NCBI GenBank assembly: GCA_015680685.1
Contig: MNCI01008953.1
Span: 364,733 to 428,732, forward strand
Direction: 5' to 3'
DNA from: Gnetum montanum
Taxonomy: Eukaryota > Streptophyta > Gnetopsida > Gnetales > Gnetaceae
DNA: 64,000 bases
A program made the translations under genes and the position numbers. The notes under the pieces are model-generated. The model was not told where the DNA came from and made no database searches. It saw only the letters and a list, made by a program, of their open reading frames with translations. Positions 46,826 to 58,208 of the stretch are shown piece by piece (position 1 is the first letter of the stretch; each line of letters opens with the position of its first letter).

Positions 46826-49328
46826 TTAACATAACCATATGCATTGAGCTCGGTGTTCGGTGAGCTTTGAAGCCTTATTTGATGAGGAGGCGTTTAGAGG
46901 TTCAATCGCTTGTGGTTGTAAGGGCTTGGTTGGATTATTGGTTCTAAAGAAAGGTCTTTTCTTCATACGATTGTTAGAAACAACAGCGGGTTGAGAATTC
47001 ATAGCCCTTGTGACATTGCATTGTTGCGGTTGAGTAAGGAGTTCCCCTTGCATTGTTGGAGTGGGTGGTAATGGAGCTATTGGTGGGAGAGCTACGAATG
47101 GATTTGAAGGATAGTATATTTTTGGGTTATATTCCCTAGGAGGAGTTCTATAATACTCATGGGATTGGTAGTGATGTTGTGGGGTAACGTGGCTAACAGA
47201 GTCACGTGGAGAGATTGGATGCTGCACATAGTAGCCATATGGGTCAGGTTGCCGATAGGGGTATTTTTACCTTAGTGGTGGCATCCCCCATAACTGTGAG
47301 TATTGCCACTGTTGATGTTGCTTAATGGGTTGTGCTGGAGTTCCACTTGGATAATATGTTGAAGGTTGGTGAAACTACCTTGGGTTACCTTGGGGATAAG
47401 GTAACCATTAGGATGCTTTCCATTTATTTAGTTGTGGGTTGAGTGCATACACCCTTGTAGATGTGAGATAACTGGGCAACATCCCTTAGGATGGTTGTAT
47501 TGGCATATCTCACATCCACCATCATTTTCCATGTTTGAATCCACAACGTCTTCTGTGATGGCCATTTTTCCCTTACCCTTGTTACATGCATTTTCAAATT
47601 CTCTCTTTTTCTTTTTGTCGCAGTCACTACCTCGCTCCCTAGACTCCTCTACAATTTTGAGAATAATTTCAATCCTACTATCCAGGGAGTCCCACATTTG
47701 TTCTACATTTGCCGATACTTCTATTGTTAACTTTTGGAGAGGCAAATTTTTCCTATTCACCATCTCTTTGAGTGGTGACTCTTCTTCCTCCTCACAAAAT
47801 CTCACTCCTCTTTTTTAGAGGGAAGGATCTCGGTTGTGTTCTTCCGCACTTTCTCTCTTTCGTAGCTTACCTTCTTATTTGGCTACTTACTCTAATTTGA
47901 TGAGACTTAAGCTTCGATAACCTTCCTTGGATGTACATCCTAAGGGTTCTTCTTGTTTCATGCCTAAGTCCATCCACGAGATGGCGTAGTTGATACTGCT
48001 GCAAATAACCATGGCCAGGGCAATGATGTAACAGTGCATAATGGCAGCCCATGCAGCATCCAAGGGTTCATGATTTCCTTGCATCCATTCTTGGATTTGC
48101 TTTCGCAGGTTAGACAGTTAAGAGTATGTTTGGTACTTATCATTGAATAGTTCTAACATTGTACTCCACCTCTAGATGGATTCCAGTTCTAAGGATTGGT
48201 ACCAACTTTTAGCTTCTTTCACTAGTGTCCTTGAAAACAACTTCAGTTTTTTCCATTCATTTTCTATGTTTTGCAAGGAACGTGCATCGTGGAATGCTTG
48301 TAAATGATTCTAAGGATTAGCATTGTATCCCCCTTCAAATTGTGGGATGTTGTTCATGTCTAACCTCTTGATCCTACTATTCTTTTGGTGCCTTGTTGGA
48401 ACTCTTACGGCCTCCATTATATCTAGCATGCTTCTAGTTATGAGTAGGGGTTCTTCATGATTGTCTCGTTCATAGAGTCTATGGTGTCTACGAAGTTCCC
48501 TAATCTTACTTATTTTATGCCTTGATACCTTAGAGTTCCCTTGTTCTCACTCTTGACTGTCTCATCGATGTCTTTCACTTCGTTTTCCCTTATCCTCATG
48601 ATTGATTTCCCTATGACTATGTTTGGACACTAAAAGAGAGGGTGAAGATGACGATGAAGGTGAAGAAGAAGGAGAGCCATCACCATGATGGTGTTTTCTA
48701 CCTTCTATTTTGTGGTCTTGGCCTCGATCATGATCATAATCAGAACATCTACGCTTATCATGTGTTCGTGTTCCCTCATTGAACACTTCATGTTCATGGG
48801 TATTAGAACTAGGGTTGTGAATAGTGAAGTGAAGGTTCTGATACACCACCTCCTGACCAATGTTAGGAGAAGGAACATTGTTTTGTGGGGAACTTGTTGA
48901 AGCAGGTTCACCATCCTCAATTTTGCTCAAAACATGCAGAGTATCATGGGGCCATTTATCCTTCAAGGATGTATGGTATCTCTCCTATCGCAAGTCCCTT
49001 TGATGTTGTGCTTCTATGGGATAATAGTCCCTTGATTCATGATCACATGCAACGTATTCCACGTATAAAAGTGGCATGCCTATTCAAGGAGCATGTTGGG
49101 GACTAATCGATCTAGAGGCAACACTATGTTACCCTCCAAGTCTCTCCAATGCAGTTGTTCGTCTTGGTGGAGAATATAGGTGAAATCAGGTACATACTGA
49201 TCAAGATGAGTATATACTAGACGAAACTATTGAGTAACTAGCGGATATTGCTTACGTGTATTATGCCACCAACTGCCTCTTGTGTTAGTCCTAGGTGGTG
49301 AAGTGCTCTTATGCAAAGAAGAAGACAT
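46826..49328 (-). pseudogene. gag of the Athila-like element
   Basis: Start at the ATG at 49,328 (MSSSLHKSTSPPRTNTRG), 126 bases inside the primer-binding site. A Ser/His/Asp-rich segment at 48,562-48,966 (SSSPSSSSSPSLL) is followed by the gag core at about 47,870-48,450 with IPQFEGGYNANP, LFSRTLVKEAKSWYQSLE and LSNLRKQIQEWMQG. A Lys/Glu-rich stretch then leads to a zinc-knuckle-like CEICQYNHPKGCCP (about 47,470-47,520), and a Pro-rich linker at 46,826-47,227 ends the gene. Two or more frameshifts separate the blocks. Confidence 0.85.
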
Positions 49329-49453
49329 CTTGTCTTATTTGGTGTGCAATGTACCATTGTCTTGTCTTTCTTTGATTAACCCTAAGGGTTTGTTCTAACG
49401 TTCCAACGATATGAATGATTTCCTATGTTGTATGAAGCTCACAAACAAATAAG

Positions 49454-49471
49454 TCCCCGACAACGGCACCA
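49454..49471 (-). other. Primer-binding site, tRNA-Asp type (Athila-like element)
   Basis: TGGTGCCGTTGTCGGGGA on the minus strand, two transitions away from the complement of the plant tRNA-Asp 3' end (TGGCGCCGTTGCCGGGGA). It sits one base from the LTR remnant. Confidence 0.9.
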
Positions 49472-49490
49472 ATGATGAATGGCAAGGTAC

Positions 49491-50065
49491 TATGCTCATC
49501 CCATGTTATGTGCAAGACACAAGATGCTAGGTGCCATGCTTATCTCATGTTACATGCAAGACATGGGATGCTCCCTAGGAATAGGGCATAACAAGGACAC
49601 TTAGAAAAATCTAGTGAAGACTGTAATCCTTATTCTTGCTATGTTGGCTATGCTTTGGAGTGTAGCAAGAGGGGTAGCCTTAGGACATAGAAAATCTACC
49701 AAATGCCTCTTTCATGCTAAGCTAGCTTGATATCTTCTTTCTTGACACTTAGGCAAAATTGGCTACTAAAAAGTGTGCTATGCTAGCTATACTCTAGAGC
49801 ATAACAAGCAGAGTGAGAGCATAGTAGAACACTTGGAAAAATTTTCATGCAACTGTTATTGACACTTGGGAAAATTTTGCAAAACAAGCCTTGATGCATG
49901 CTACACTGGCTACACTAGGAAGCGTAGCACCAACACTTAGAAAAATTTGCCAAGTTTTGACACTTAGCCAAATTTGCAAAAAGTGTCATCATTCTGACAC
50001 TTAGAAAAATTCACACTTAGCCTTTAACATTTTCTAACACTTAGCCAAATTTGCAAAAAGTGCCT
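49491..50065 (-). repeat. LTR-e, right part (U3 remainder)
   Basis: Continues the LTR interrupted at 40,647. Its order of blocks follows LTR-d from about 32,990: GACTGTAATCCTTATTCTTG, the palindromic ACTCTAGAGCATA block, then repeated ACACTTAGAAAAATT phrases. It ends without the TTTCA terminus, next to gag at about 50,065. Confidence 0.8.
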
Positions 50066-51859
50066 AGCTATGAGGGCTTTTGTGGCAACGAGTATATTTG
50101 GAGTAATCCTTGCACTGAAAGTTGGGCCTTGGAGTAGCTTGCCCTATGGCCACCAATGACATGGGTTGCTTAGTTGTCATAGTTCTAGGGTTGGTGGCTT
50201 TTTTGTTGGTTGGGGCCTTGGGTAGCCTAGCTATTAGCCTTAGATTGGTTGTTTTAGCCTCTTTGGCCATAGTTTCCACAGTTGCATTTTGCTTTCCTTT
50301 ATCCTTATCCTTCCTCACATGCATGGTTTTATAGGCCATGTAGGTTGAGTTCTTACTAGCTTTTTTTTCATCTTGTATACTATTGGTCTGGTCGAAGGCT
50401 TAGATTAAAGAGTATGGGCCCATATAGTAAAGTTTCAATTTTATAAAATCACTAACTATGCCCTTGAAGATAGCTAAAAGGTATGCCTTGGCTATGGACT
50501 TTCGTATTTCATTCAATGAGGCACTCCATCATTGAATGAATTTTTGCACAAGCTCTAGGGGGTCCTACTTGACCTACATTAGATAGTCGAAGTTTGATTT
50601 TAGCTTTACGTTGTACTTGAAGTGTGTCACAAACTAGCTTAAGAGATCTTCTAGAGAGGAGATAGAGCCTCTGGGTAGTGCGCTGTACCAGTCTAAAGCT
50701 TTGCCGATTAGTGTCATAGAAAACATGCACATGATGGCATGTGGCTAGGTTTGTAGTAGTAGGCACTTGAATCTAAATGTCACTAGATGTGCATTGAAGT
50801 TCCATTCACCATTATACTTGATGAACTGAGGTAGCAGGACCCTAGTTGGCAAAGTTAGTGATGGGATAGCAGGACTTATAGGGTCATCTTGGTAGAAGTC
50901 CACTACTTTAACTATTTTAGAGGAGGCAACTTTGAGTAGCTTCACCTCTTCTATTAAGGCTTAGATAAGTTGGAGTGCTTGGTATATGTTTTGGGATGCT
51001 TCAACTGGCTACATTGACTATGCTATCTGGTGTGTTGGTTGTATGGTCCATGACCTAGTTGCAAGTTGTAGAAACATAGAAGGTGCTTGATGCATTGACT
51101 ATGTTATAGGGATAATGATTGGGACAAGCCATGTGCACATGGGTTGGATCGACAACAAGGGCACTAATGAAGTAGGTGGAACAGAGGTTTCCTAAGTTGT
51201 TTGGGGCTTGGAGATAGGCCTTATATGAACATATAGCTAAGCTAGCATGATTTTTGTTGTCAATGATGGTTGGGTAGGTTGAGATGATGCCACGAAGGGC
51301 AGTGGATAGGGGCTAGTACATCATAATACATGTATTGCATCTAGTGGATTTCCACTACAGGCATAGATCTAAGCCTAATGGAGTGGGAAGGTGATGTCGA
51401 TGTTATGACCATCTTGAGGAGAACAAGTGAACTAACATGAGGAGGGACCAGACTTGAGATTACTTGTTGGAAGATGGTGGGAAAGGGGAACTCATGTTCG
51501 GAGTCATGTTCACCTACTTGGATGAGCTAGGACAACAACTGATGATGGGACTTTGTGAGCAGGATGATGTTGAATGAGGAAGGGATATACTCCCACCCAT
51601 CCTTATGAATTAATTTAAAGTCCCATTTTACCTCCATGTCAAGGTGATCTATACGCAACCCTACTTGGATCTTTGCACATATAAAGTTGTATTACTCATT
51701 ACTGAGCATGGCATACTTTGAATCTTGGTTGCCTAGCCTAAGAGATTGCCTTAGCTTGGCCATCACAAGATTCATAGAGTTGTCAATCCTAGTCTCTTGT
51801 TAGATAGGCAAGATCTCAAGTGCATTTGAAACTAACACCGAAGGTTGATTTCAATTCAT
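50066..51859 (-). pseudogene. 5' part of gag (probably of unit D), cut by LTR-e
   Basis: Start at the ATG at 51,859. Blocks in order are an N-terminus like unit E's (QPSVLVSNALEILP), a Val/Ala/Thr-rich middle, KIVKVVDFYQDDPISPAIPS and FIKYNGEWNFNAHLVTFRFK (50,745-50,945). A Lys-rich stretch KTMHVRKDKDKGKQNATVET follows, and FQCKDYSKYT just before the cut. The remaining C-terminal gag is absent here; the piece ending at 32,010 fits as its continuation, with roughly 0.5 kb lost at the junction (estimated by comparison with unit B). Confidence 0.75.
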
Positions 51860-52252
51860 GGTTGTAGATCAAGTTGTAAAGGGAAACTATAAAGGTTGTT
51901 GGTTACAAAGTATAGTGGACTAAGCTAAAAATAATCCCATTTTGGTTGATACCACTAACTATGCTCTCCATTGTGGAGAGCCAACTATGTTAACTACACT
52001 CTCCATTACAAAGAGCCAACTATGCTGTTCATGACAGAGAGCTAACTACACTATGTAGGATAGAGATGACTACACTCCAACTAAAGATAATAGGAACTTA
52101 GCAAAACAATGGAGAGAAGTGCAGTTTGGGTTTGCCATGCGAGGTCCCAAGGGAATTGACTATGGGGTCCAATCTACACCGATGGGTTAGTGGAAAATCA
52201 TGGTATAAAGAGCTCATGAAACAACATCAATGGATCTTGAAAAAGGGGTTGG

Positions 52253-52269
52253 CCCTCCTTCTAACACCA
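52253..52269 (-). other. Primer-binding site, tRNA-Asn type (next to LTR-f)
   Basis: CCCTCCTTCTAACACCA on the plus strand, which is TGGTGTTAGAAGGAGGG in element sense. It differs from the tRNA-Asn complement only by two C to T changes. The six-base spacer TAAAAC separates it from the LTR. Confidence 0.88.
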
Positions 52270-52275
52270 TAAAAC

Positions 52276-53640
52276 TGTAACGGCCGAAAACATCGATGGG
52301 TGGAACACTGAGGTCCATGAGTGGATACCCTAACCCTGAGTCCATGTGAGGGCCTACTAGAGGTGGAGATGGACCACCCTGGACAATCTTGTTGATCAAA
52401 CAAGGACTTATTATATGCAATTGGGGTGCAACATGATTAGCTATAATGCTAATGCAAAATGGTGCTAAGTATTTGAGCAATGTCAATGGTGTTAATGGGG
52501 TGAAGCGTAGTTAAGAGTTTCAGTGAAAATAAGGGTGTCAATGTATGGGGACCACCACCCAAGCATAGTTTTAGGTGCATCTATGTGATGAAATAGCAGA
52601 AAATGCAAATAAAATGCTACAAATGCAAAGAGAGAGAGAGAGAGAGAAATAGAACATCACCCCAAATGGAATTAAGCGTAGTTAACACCAAAAGGGGTTA
52701 GAAGGCACACAGTGTACAATGGGCATAGTGGGTAGTAGATTTACATTCTCAAGGATGTCTGGTTATGAAGACTAGCATTCTACCAAGGTGTCCATGTCTA
52801 CTGGGTTGGTCGCTATGATGTACCATTGATTGTGGTGTTTTGGTGGGCTACGATGGTTTGCAACTTCACTAATATGCCTTTGGTTCTTTCCCAAGTGCTC
52901 CTAAGCTTTCCAAGTCTCTGGTTTGCTAATCCTTAAATTTTCCAATTATGAAAACATTAACAACATGGGTATTTATAAGCCTAGGTTTAGCGAAAGATGC
53001 AAGATGGCTACCACGTGGCAAAGGGGATAGTTGTGACTATGTTGTCACCCAACTAGGCTTTCCATTGAGATTGGTGCTGTTGTGCTTTACAAGACTCTGT
53101 GAGATGGTGAGACTGTGACTATGCTATCAACTGCATGTGCATGTACCAAGAGGATCATAAGGTAGCTAAAAATGTGAAATTTTGGAGACTATGCTCTCCA
53201 CTATCTTGCATGGGGTAGACCATAGTTATAGTTTTGGTGACAAAAGGAGATACAAAGGAGATGCACTTTGCTAACTACACTTGCAAGAGATGAGTTAGAG
53301 CTAAGCTAAATGGTCTTGCTATGCTATGGAGACTACTGGAGGCTATTCTGGCTAACTATGCTATGGACAATGGAAGAGTGTAGCCCCACACTTAAAAAAA
53401 TTGCAAAAAACAAATGGCTATGTGTTGACTACACTCTCCATTGGAGGCTGACTACACTTCAAATTGGGGTTGAGCATACTTTCAACACTTGGAAAAAATT
53501 GAAAAAATCAACTATTGAGCTAACTATGCTTTCCACTAGGCTAACTATGCTCTAGGGAAATGGAGAGTGTAGTCCCAGCACATAGAAAAAATTGCAGCGA
53601 CTGGCTTTATGATGACACTTAAAAAAAATTGCAAAATTGG
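52276..53640 (-). repeat. LTR-f, Tat-like LTR, 5' terminus lost
   Basis: Starts TGTAACGGCC, the best-preserved 3' terminus on the minus strand. TATA box at 52,970-52,977. A GA microsatellite lies at about 52,628-52,646. At 53,640 it ends directly against the start of an LTR of opposite orientation; the last few tens of bases, including TTTCA, are missing. Confidence 0.82.
52970..52977 (-). promoter_or_regulatory. LTR-f TATA box
   Basis: TATTTATA followed by AGCCTAGG on the plus strand. Confidence 0.65.
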
Positions 53641-55287
53641 TGAAACAACACCAAATTTGGGCTCCTGGGTCTTAATTGCAAATTTATCTAAGTGCCAAAA
53701 CTTGGCAAATTTTGTCTAAGTGTTGTGACTACACTTCAACTACTGGGACTATGCTCCAGAATGTAGTTAGTGTAGTTGACACAGAGCCCAAATTTATAAT
53801 TTTTTCTAAGTCTTGATAGTAGATAGCAGTAGCAAAATTTTCTAAGTGTCCTGACTACGCTCTCCCTACCAGGACTATGCTCTAGAGCGTAGTTAGCACA
53901 AAAATGGCTAGTTTTGTAGATTTGCCTAAGTGTTAAGGAAAAAGTTGTTAGGCTTGGTTCGCATGGAAAAAATAGTTTAACAAAGTTTCTAACTCCTAAG
54001 CCTATGCATCCTACTATGCTTCAAAGCGTAGTTATCATAGTCTACATGAGTACATCATTTTTGATAATTTTTTTAGTGTCTATGGCTTCACTCCCACCTC
54101 TAGGACTATGCTTTATAACATAGTTAGCGTAGTCTACACTAGAACTCGATTTTTGGAAAAATTTGCCTGACTGTTGGGCTATGTTCTAGAGCATAGTCAA
54201 TGTAGTCATGTAGAACTACCTCTAGAAGTCTCCAAAACTTAGCAATGGCTGACATCTCAACTCCAACATTCTTTCAGTAAGCAAGATTAGCAAGTTTTGT
54301 CTCTTTTTCATCCCCCATTTTCCCATAAATTGTACCTACACTCAAGACCACTCAAGAGAGTAGGAAACATTGTCCCAAAGCGTAGTCTCCAAAACTACAT
54401 TGTTTTGCATTGTTTTAATGTACATTGCAGTCTATTCCACACTCTTACATGTAGTCTTAGTAGCATAGTTATAGTTTGGTAGTCTCATGGGGTCCATTAG
54501 AGCACACTAGCATAATACCATTTTGCTTCAGTGGGAATGTACTTGGGCTAGCATAGTCCCAACTACCCCTTTACCACATGGTGCTTGATCCATGATTCAT
54601 GCTAATCCTAGACCTATAAATACCCCAACGCTTCACATTTTAGAGGTTGGAAAATTTGAACATTGGCATTCTTAGCACTCCTACAACTAAGCACACTTAG
54701 AATTTTGGTGAAGTTTGGGATACCATAGCACCATTGTATACTACCAAGGGCATCATACACCACCACAGCTCATAGGACACAATAATAGCCAACCCAGCAA
54801 CCTCAAACTCCATGGTGAATATTAGTTCTTCATAGGAAGACATCCTGAGACTGACTACACTGCCTACTATGCTTGTTTGTACACTACATACCTCCTTACC
54901 TTTTCTTTATAGTTGACTATGCTCCCCCCATTTGGAGTGGTGTTGTTCTCTCTCTTGCTTACATTCTATGCATTTTCTCTAGCATTTTAGCATTCTACTC
55001 ATATTTTTCATTGTTTAAGCACATATTCGTGTGTTTGCACCTATGTTTTCACATTTGACACCTTTACTACACTCACACCTATGAGCATCATGAACACTAC
55101 GAATGTCATGCAAACCCATAACATTTGTTTCGTCATAACATCCATAAGTCCTAGTTCAATCTAAGAGACCATTCTGGGCACCCTACCTCTATTCTTAGGA
55201 GGCCCTCATGTAGATGTAGGGTCAAGGTTGTGTGACCATAGAGCTCTTAGAGTCCTGTTCTAGCCTCTAATGTTTTTAGTTGCTACA
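53641..55287 (+). repeat. Plus-strand Tat-like LTR 1
   Basis: Begins TGAAACAACACC, the LTR 5' terminus, and ends GTTGCTACA at 55,287 before a primer-binding site. TATA box at 54,615-54,622. The U3 carries inverted-repeat blocks, e.g. around 53,750 and 53,865. Confidence 0.85.
54615..54622 (+). promoter_or_regulatory. TATA box of plus-strand LTR 1
   Basis: TATAAATA followed by CCCC, preceded by CCTAGACC; same context as in the other LTRs. Confidence 0.7.
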
Positions 55288-55293
55288 GTTTTC

Positions 55294-55310
55294 TAGTGCT
55301 AGAAGGAAAT
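55294..55310 (+). other. Degenerate primer-binding site, tRNA-Asn type
   Basis: TAGTGCTAGAAGGAAAT, six bases after the LTR end. It has several changes from the tRNA-Asn complement. Confidence 0.65.
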
Positions 55311-55492
55311 CCTTTGCCATTTCCTTCTTTGGCCATTCCTTGGTTGTTGCCTTGTGTGCTCTCTACACCTTGTGTAGAGTGGTCCCTGTCATTGATTCCC
55401 CTAGAACCCCACTTGATAATACCAATGTTTACACTTAGCCAAATTTTGGATCTTCAATAGAGCATAGCTAAGTTTAGCGTAGTGAGTATAGT
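55311..55492 (+). other. Truncated leader and LTR fragment
   Basis: The first part matches the family leader (GATTCCCCTAGAACC near 55,395). From about 55,430 the sequence is U3-like (ACACTTAGCCAAATTTTGG). The element behind LTR 1 is thus cut after its leader, and LTR 2 follows. Confidence 0.55.
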
Positions 55493-56767
55493 TGAAACAC
55501 CGTGAAATTTTGGGACCTCGATAATTCAGCAAAGTCTTGAAGCTTAGGCAAATATTTCACAAGTTCAGCATCAAGACATCCAAATGGTGGAAGCACCAAA
55601 AATAGTTGCTCATCTCAGCAAGTTGTTTTTTCGGTTGAGGGCCTGCTACACTACACTACACGACTCAACGTAGCAGAATTTAGGAGGATAGAATAAAACA
55701 AGGGATCCACGGTGACAACACTTCAACTTCACAAGTTAGCCATGTTCAAAACTGGAACTTTTCACATGCTACACCACATTATGCTATGAAGCGTAACGTA
55801 GTGTAACGCAAGTAGCACAATTAATTTAGCCATAGCAACAAAGATAACAAAATTCAAACAGTGGCGGTAATTATGCTACGATATGCTTTCCGACATATCA
55901 TAGTGTAGCCACAAGACAATTTATTACTGAAGATCTAGAAATCCTTCAACGCTAGAGACAAGGGTGGTTATGCTATACTACATTTCAGAGCATAGCACAG
56001 CGTAGCATCACAAGCTTCAGCTACAACACATCAGGTCAATGGCATTTTGTGGGCCCAAGACATGCATCGTCTAAACTGCATTCTTCTCCTAACCCTAATC
56101 TTATAAATACCCTAGTGGACAATGCTCAAAGGGTTGGCAGTTTTGGTAAAAAGTTGGCAAGAAGACAAGAAAGAGTTGGCAGTAAAACAACATCAACGGT
56201 TATACATTGAAGCTTTTGGTCAAACATTTTAAGTTAGCAAACATTTTTCTTCGAGCCTAACTCCCTTGTGCTCCGATTGGCTAGTGAACAAGGTAGAGTG
56301 GCCTTTTCTTGTTTAATCCCTAAATAGCTTCTTGTTGGTGGCAGATACTTCATCCAAATCGGAGTCCACTTATAAATCCTATTGTATACATCATATTTGT
56401 TTACAAAATAGATCCTAGATCTTGGGATTGTGTATTTTCTAAATCTCAACCCATTGCATTCTATTTACATTGATTTTCCAGTTGTTTTGAATAGCTTATA
56501 TCATTTTCATCGCCTTCAAGATCCAATCTTAGAGTTGATCTCATTTCCTCTTCATTTTCTATTACGTCTTCATATTAAATCATCATCCCATTACATGATC
56601 ATTAACCAAATTTATTGATTAAGTAAGTCCTTGTTTGATTGAGAAGATCATTCAAGGCAACTCGGATTCGTTTTCTCTAGCACGGACCTTGCATGGATCT
56701 GGGGTTGGAACTATGTACACGGAAATCCTCTCAATTTTTCCAGCAACCGATGTTTTTTTTCGTTACA
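55493..56767 (+). repeat. Plus-strand Tat-like LTR 2
   Basis: Begins TGAAACACCGTG and ends CGTTACA at 56,767. TATA box TATAAATA at 56,102-56,109. Shorter than LTR 1 (1,275 against 1,647 bases), with fewer U3 blocks. Confidence 0.88.
56102..56109 (+). promoter_or_regulatory. TATA box of plus-strand LTR 2
   Basis: TATAAATA followed by CCCTAG, within CTAATCTTATAAATACCC. Confidence 0.72.
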
Positions 56768-56773
56768 GTTTTC

Positions 56774-56790
56774 TGGTGCTAGAAGGAGGG
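56774..56790 (+). other. Primer-binding site, tRNA-Asn type
   Basis: TGGTGCTAGAAGGAGGG, one transition from the tRNA-Asn complement, six bases after the LTR end. Confidence 0.92.
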
Positions 56791-56916
56791 CCTGAACCTT
56801 TGATCTATGTTTTATGGGTAGTCATGTAAGCTATCTGTACCCATTATTGACTAGCGTAAACGTGATATCCCTGTAGTTGTTTACACAATCGTGTGGTATA
56901 GATCAGTCACTCTGAC

Positions 56917-56931
56917 GATTCCTCTGGAATC
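56917..56931 (+). other. Leader hairpin candidate, element with LTR 2
   Basis: GATTCCTCTGGAATC forms a perfect 6-bp stem with a 3-base loop. It sits in the untranslated leader between primer-binding site and gag. The same element is kept in the other copies with small changes. Confidence 0.5.
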
Positions 56932-57022
56932 CAACAGGATAGAAAGCCCATGTTTACCTTTAGCCTACTTTTGCCTTTGTGATATTTTTCCTCATTATCA
57001 TTGCCTTCTAGCTACATGGAGA

Positions 57023-58208
57023 ATGGTTGCAACAACTACCATCATTCCCACCACTAGTCTCGAAACTCCCTTAACGATGCAGGCTATGCTCACTGCTGTC
57101 AAGCCACCAACTAGCCCGATGCGACTACACCGATTCCTCAAGATTCAAAATAAAGAGCCCAAGAGACACTTTCAGCAAACGGAACATTACAACTTCCTTT
57201 GTGCAAAACTTATGGTGAATCTTCCGATGTATCCACAAGAATTCAAAGAGAAATACAAATACAAGTTCATCTACTATAACGGGAAGGAATTCGTTCCTTC
57301 ACTTAATGCTTTCATACCCCTTACGGACTAGCAACGGTGGATGTTGGATCAACTGTTAATGGCCAGGGCCTTAATGGAACAATGAGACGTGGTGTTTCAT
57401 GATGAAGTGCTCCACAATGGGCAAGAAGACCTAGATGCCCACTCTGAGGGAGGCAGTCATGCTAGCTTTATTATCGCTCCTCCCTCCACAACATCCTCTG
57501 CAAATCTACTTTTTATGGTCACTATGCCGTTATCATTATCCACCGTCGACAGCATTACGCATGCATCGCATCGATATTTCTACTCTCCAGATTCCTTTCT
57601 GGATGTCATCCCTTCATAGACCATTCTTCTGCAGTCAAAGTTAGCCAACCCATTACATCGTGTACCTACACCTACCTTACTAGATACCCACTCCGCAATT
57701 ACATACCACACTTGCATTCATCCCAACTCTTGCTCCTACTCCACCATCAATGGCAGGACCCGTCCCTATCACATGGTGGGCTTCAAACACGTCACCCCCT
57801 GTTGTATAATCTACACAAATGTCTCATCTTCCTCATCATTAACACCAAGTCCTGCAAGCAACAAACTCGACTATAGGGTCATTATCTATGCCACCCGCTA
57901 CACAAGTAGCGTATCCTGTGGTACAATTGGCGGTTGTCGCCCCGCCTGCATCACCTACCATGTGGTGGACGACATAGGTAGCACTTCTTGTAGGAATAGT
58001 TCCAATGGAATTGCCTATTGGCCATGCCCCTGCCCTTATCTTGCCACCAATTGTGGCTACACCTACTATTCCACAATCAACCTCTACATCTTTAGGTCTG
58101 GATCAAGCCTTCCAGCTTATTCAAACCCTTACCAAGGAGGTTAAATGCCTCAAGGATACCAGTTCTGACATAATACAGGTCATGGATTTCTACCATGATG
58201 ATCCTATC
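57023..58208 (+). pseudogene. gag of the second plus-strand element, 5' part
   Basis: Start at the ATG at 57,023 (MVATTTIIPTTSLET), about 255 bases after the LTR. An N-terminal region (HYNFLCAKLMVNLPMYPQEF, FIPLTD) aligns with the copy at 61,210. A Pro/Ser/Thr-rich middle (stops and shifts) follows, then SLGLDQAFQLIQTLTKEVKC and IIQVMDFYHDDPI. The frame is cut at 58,208 by a solo LTR and resumes at 59,352 with no loss of codons. Stops at 57,329 and 57,382 show decay. Confidence 0.85.
58204..58208. repeat. Target-site duplication, left copy
   Basis: CTATC, identical to 59,352-59,356 on the other side of the solo LTR. Confidence 0.95.

Larger units (their letters stand above)
40648..49490 (-). 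mobile_element. Athila-like Ty3/gypsy retrotransposon, nested in LTR-e
   Basis: A minus-strand element with gag, protease, RT, RNase H and integrase in order, and a tRNA-Asp-type primer-binding site. Athila assignment rests on the RT active-site phrase FMDDFSIYG, the CNAPATFQR phrase and the primer-binding site. The 3' LTR begins TGATGAGTGGTGAGGTAC at 40,648. The 5' LTR is reduced to TGATGAATGGCAAGGTAC at 49,473-49,490, after which the host LTR resumes, so nearly all of it is missing. No env-like frame is visible between integrase and LTR. Confidence 0.88.
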
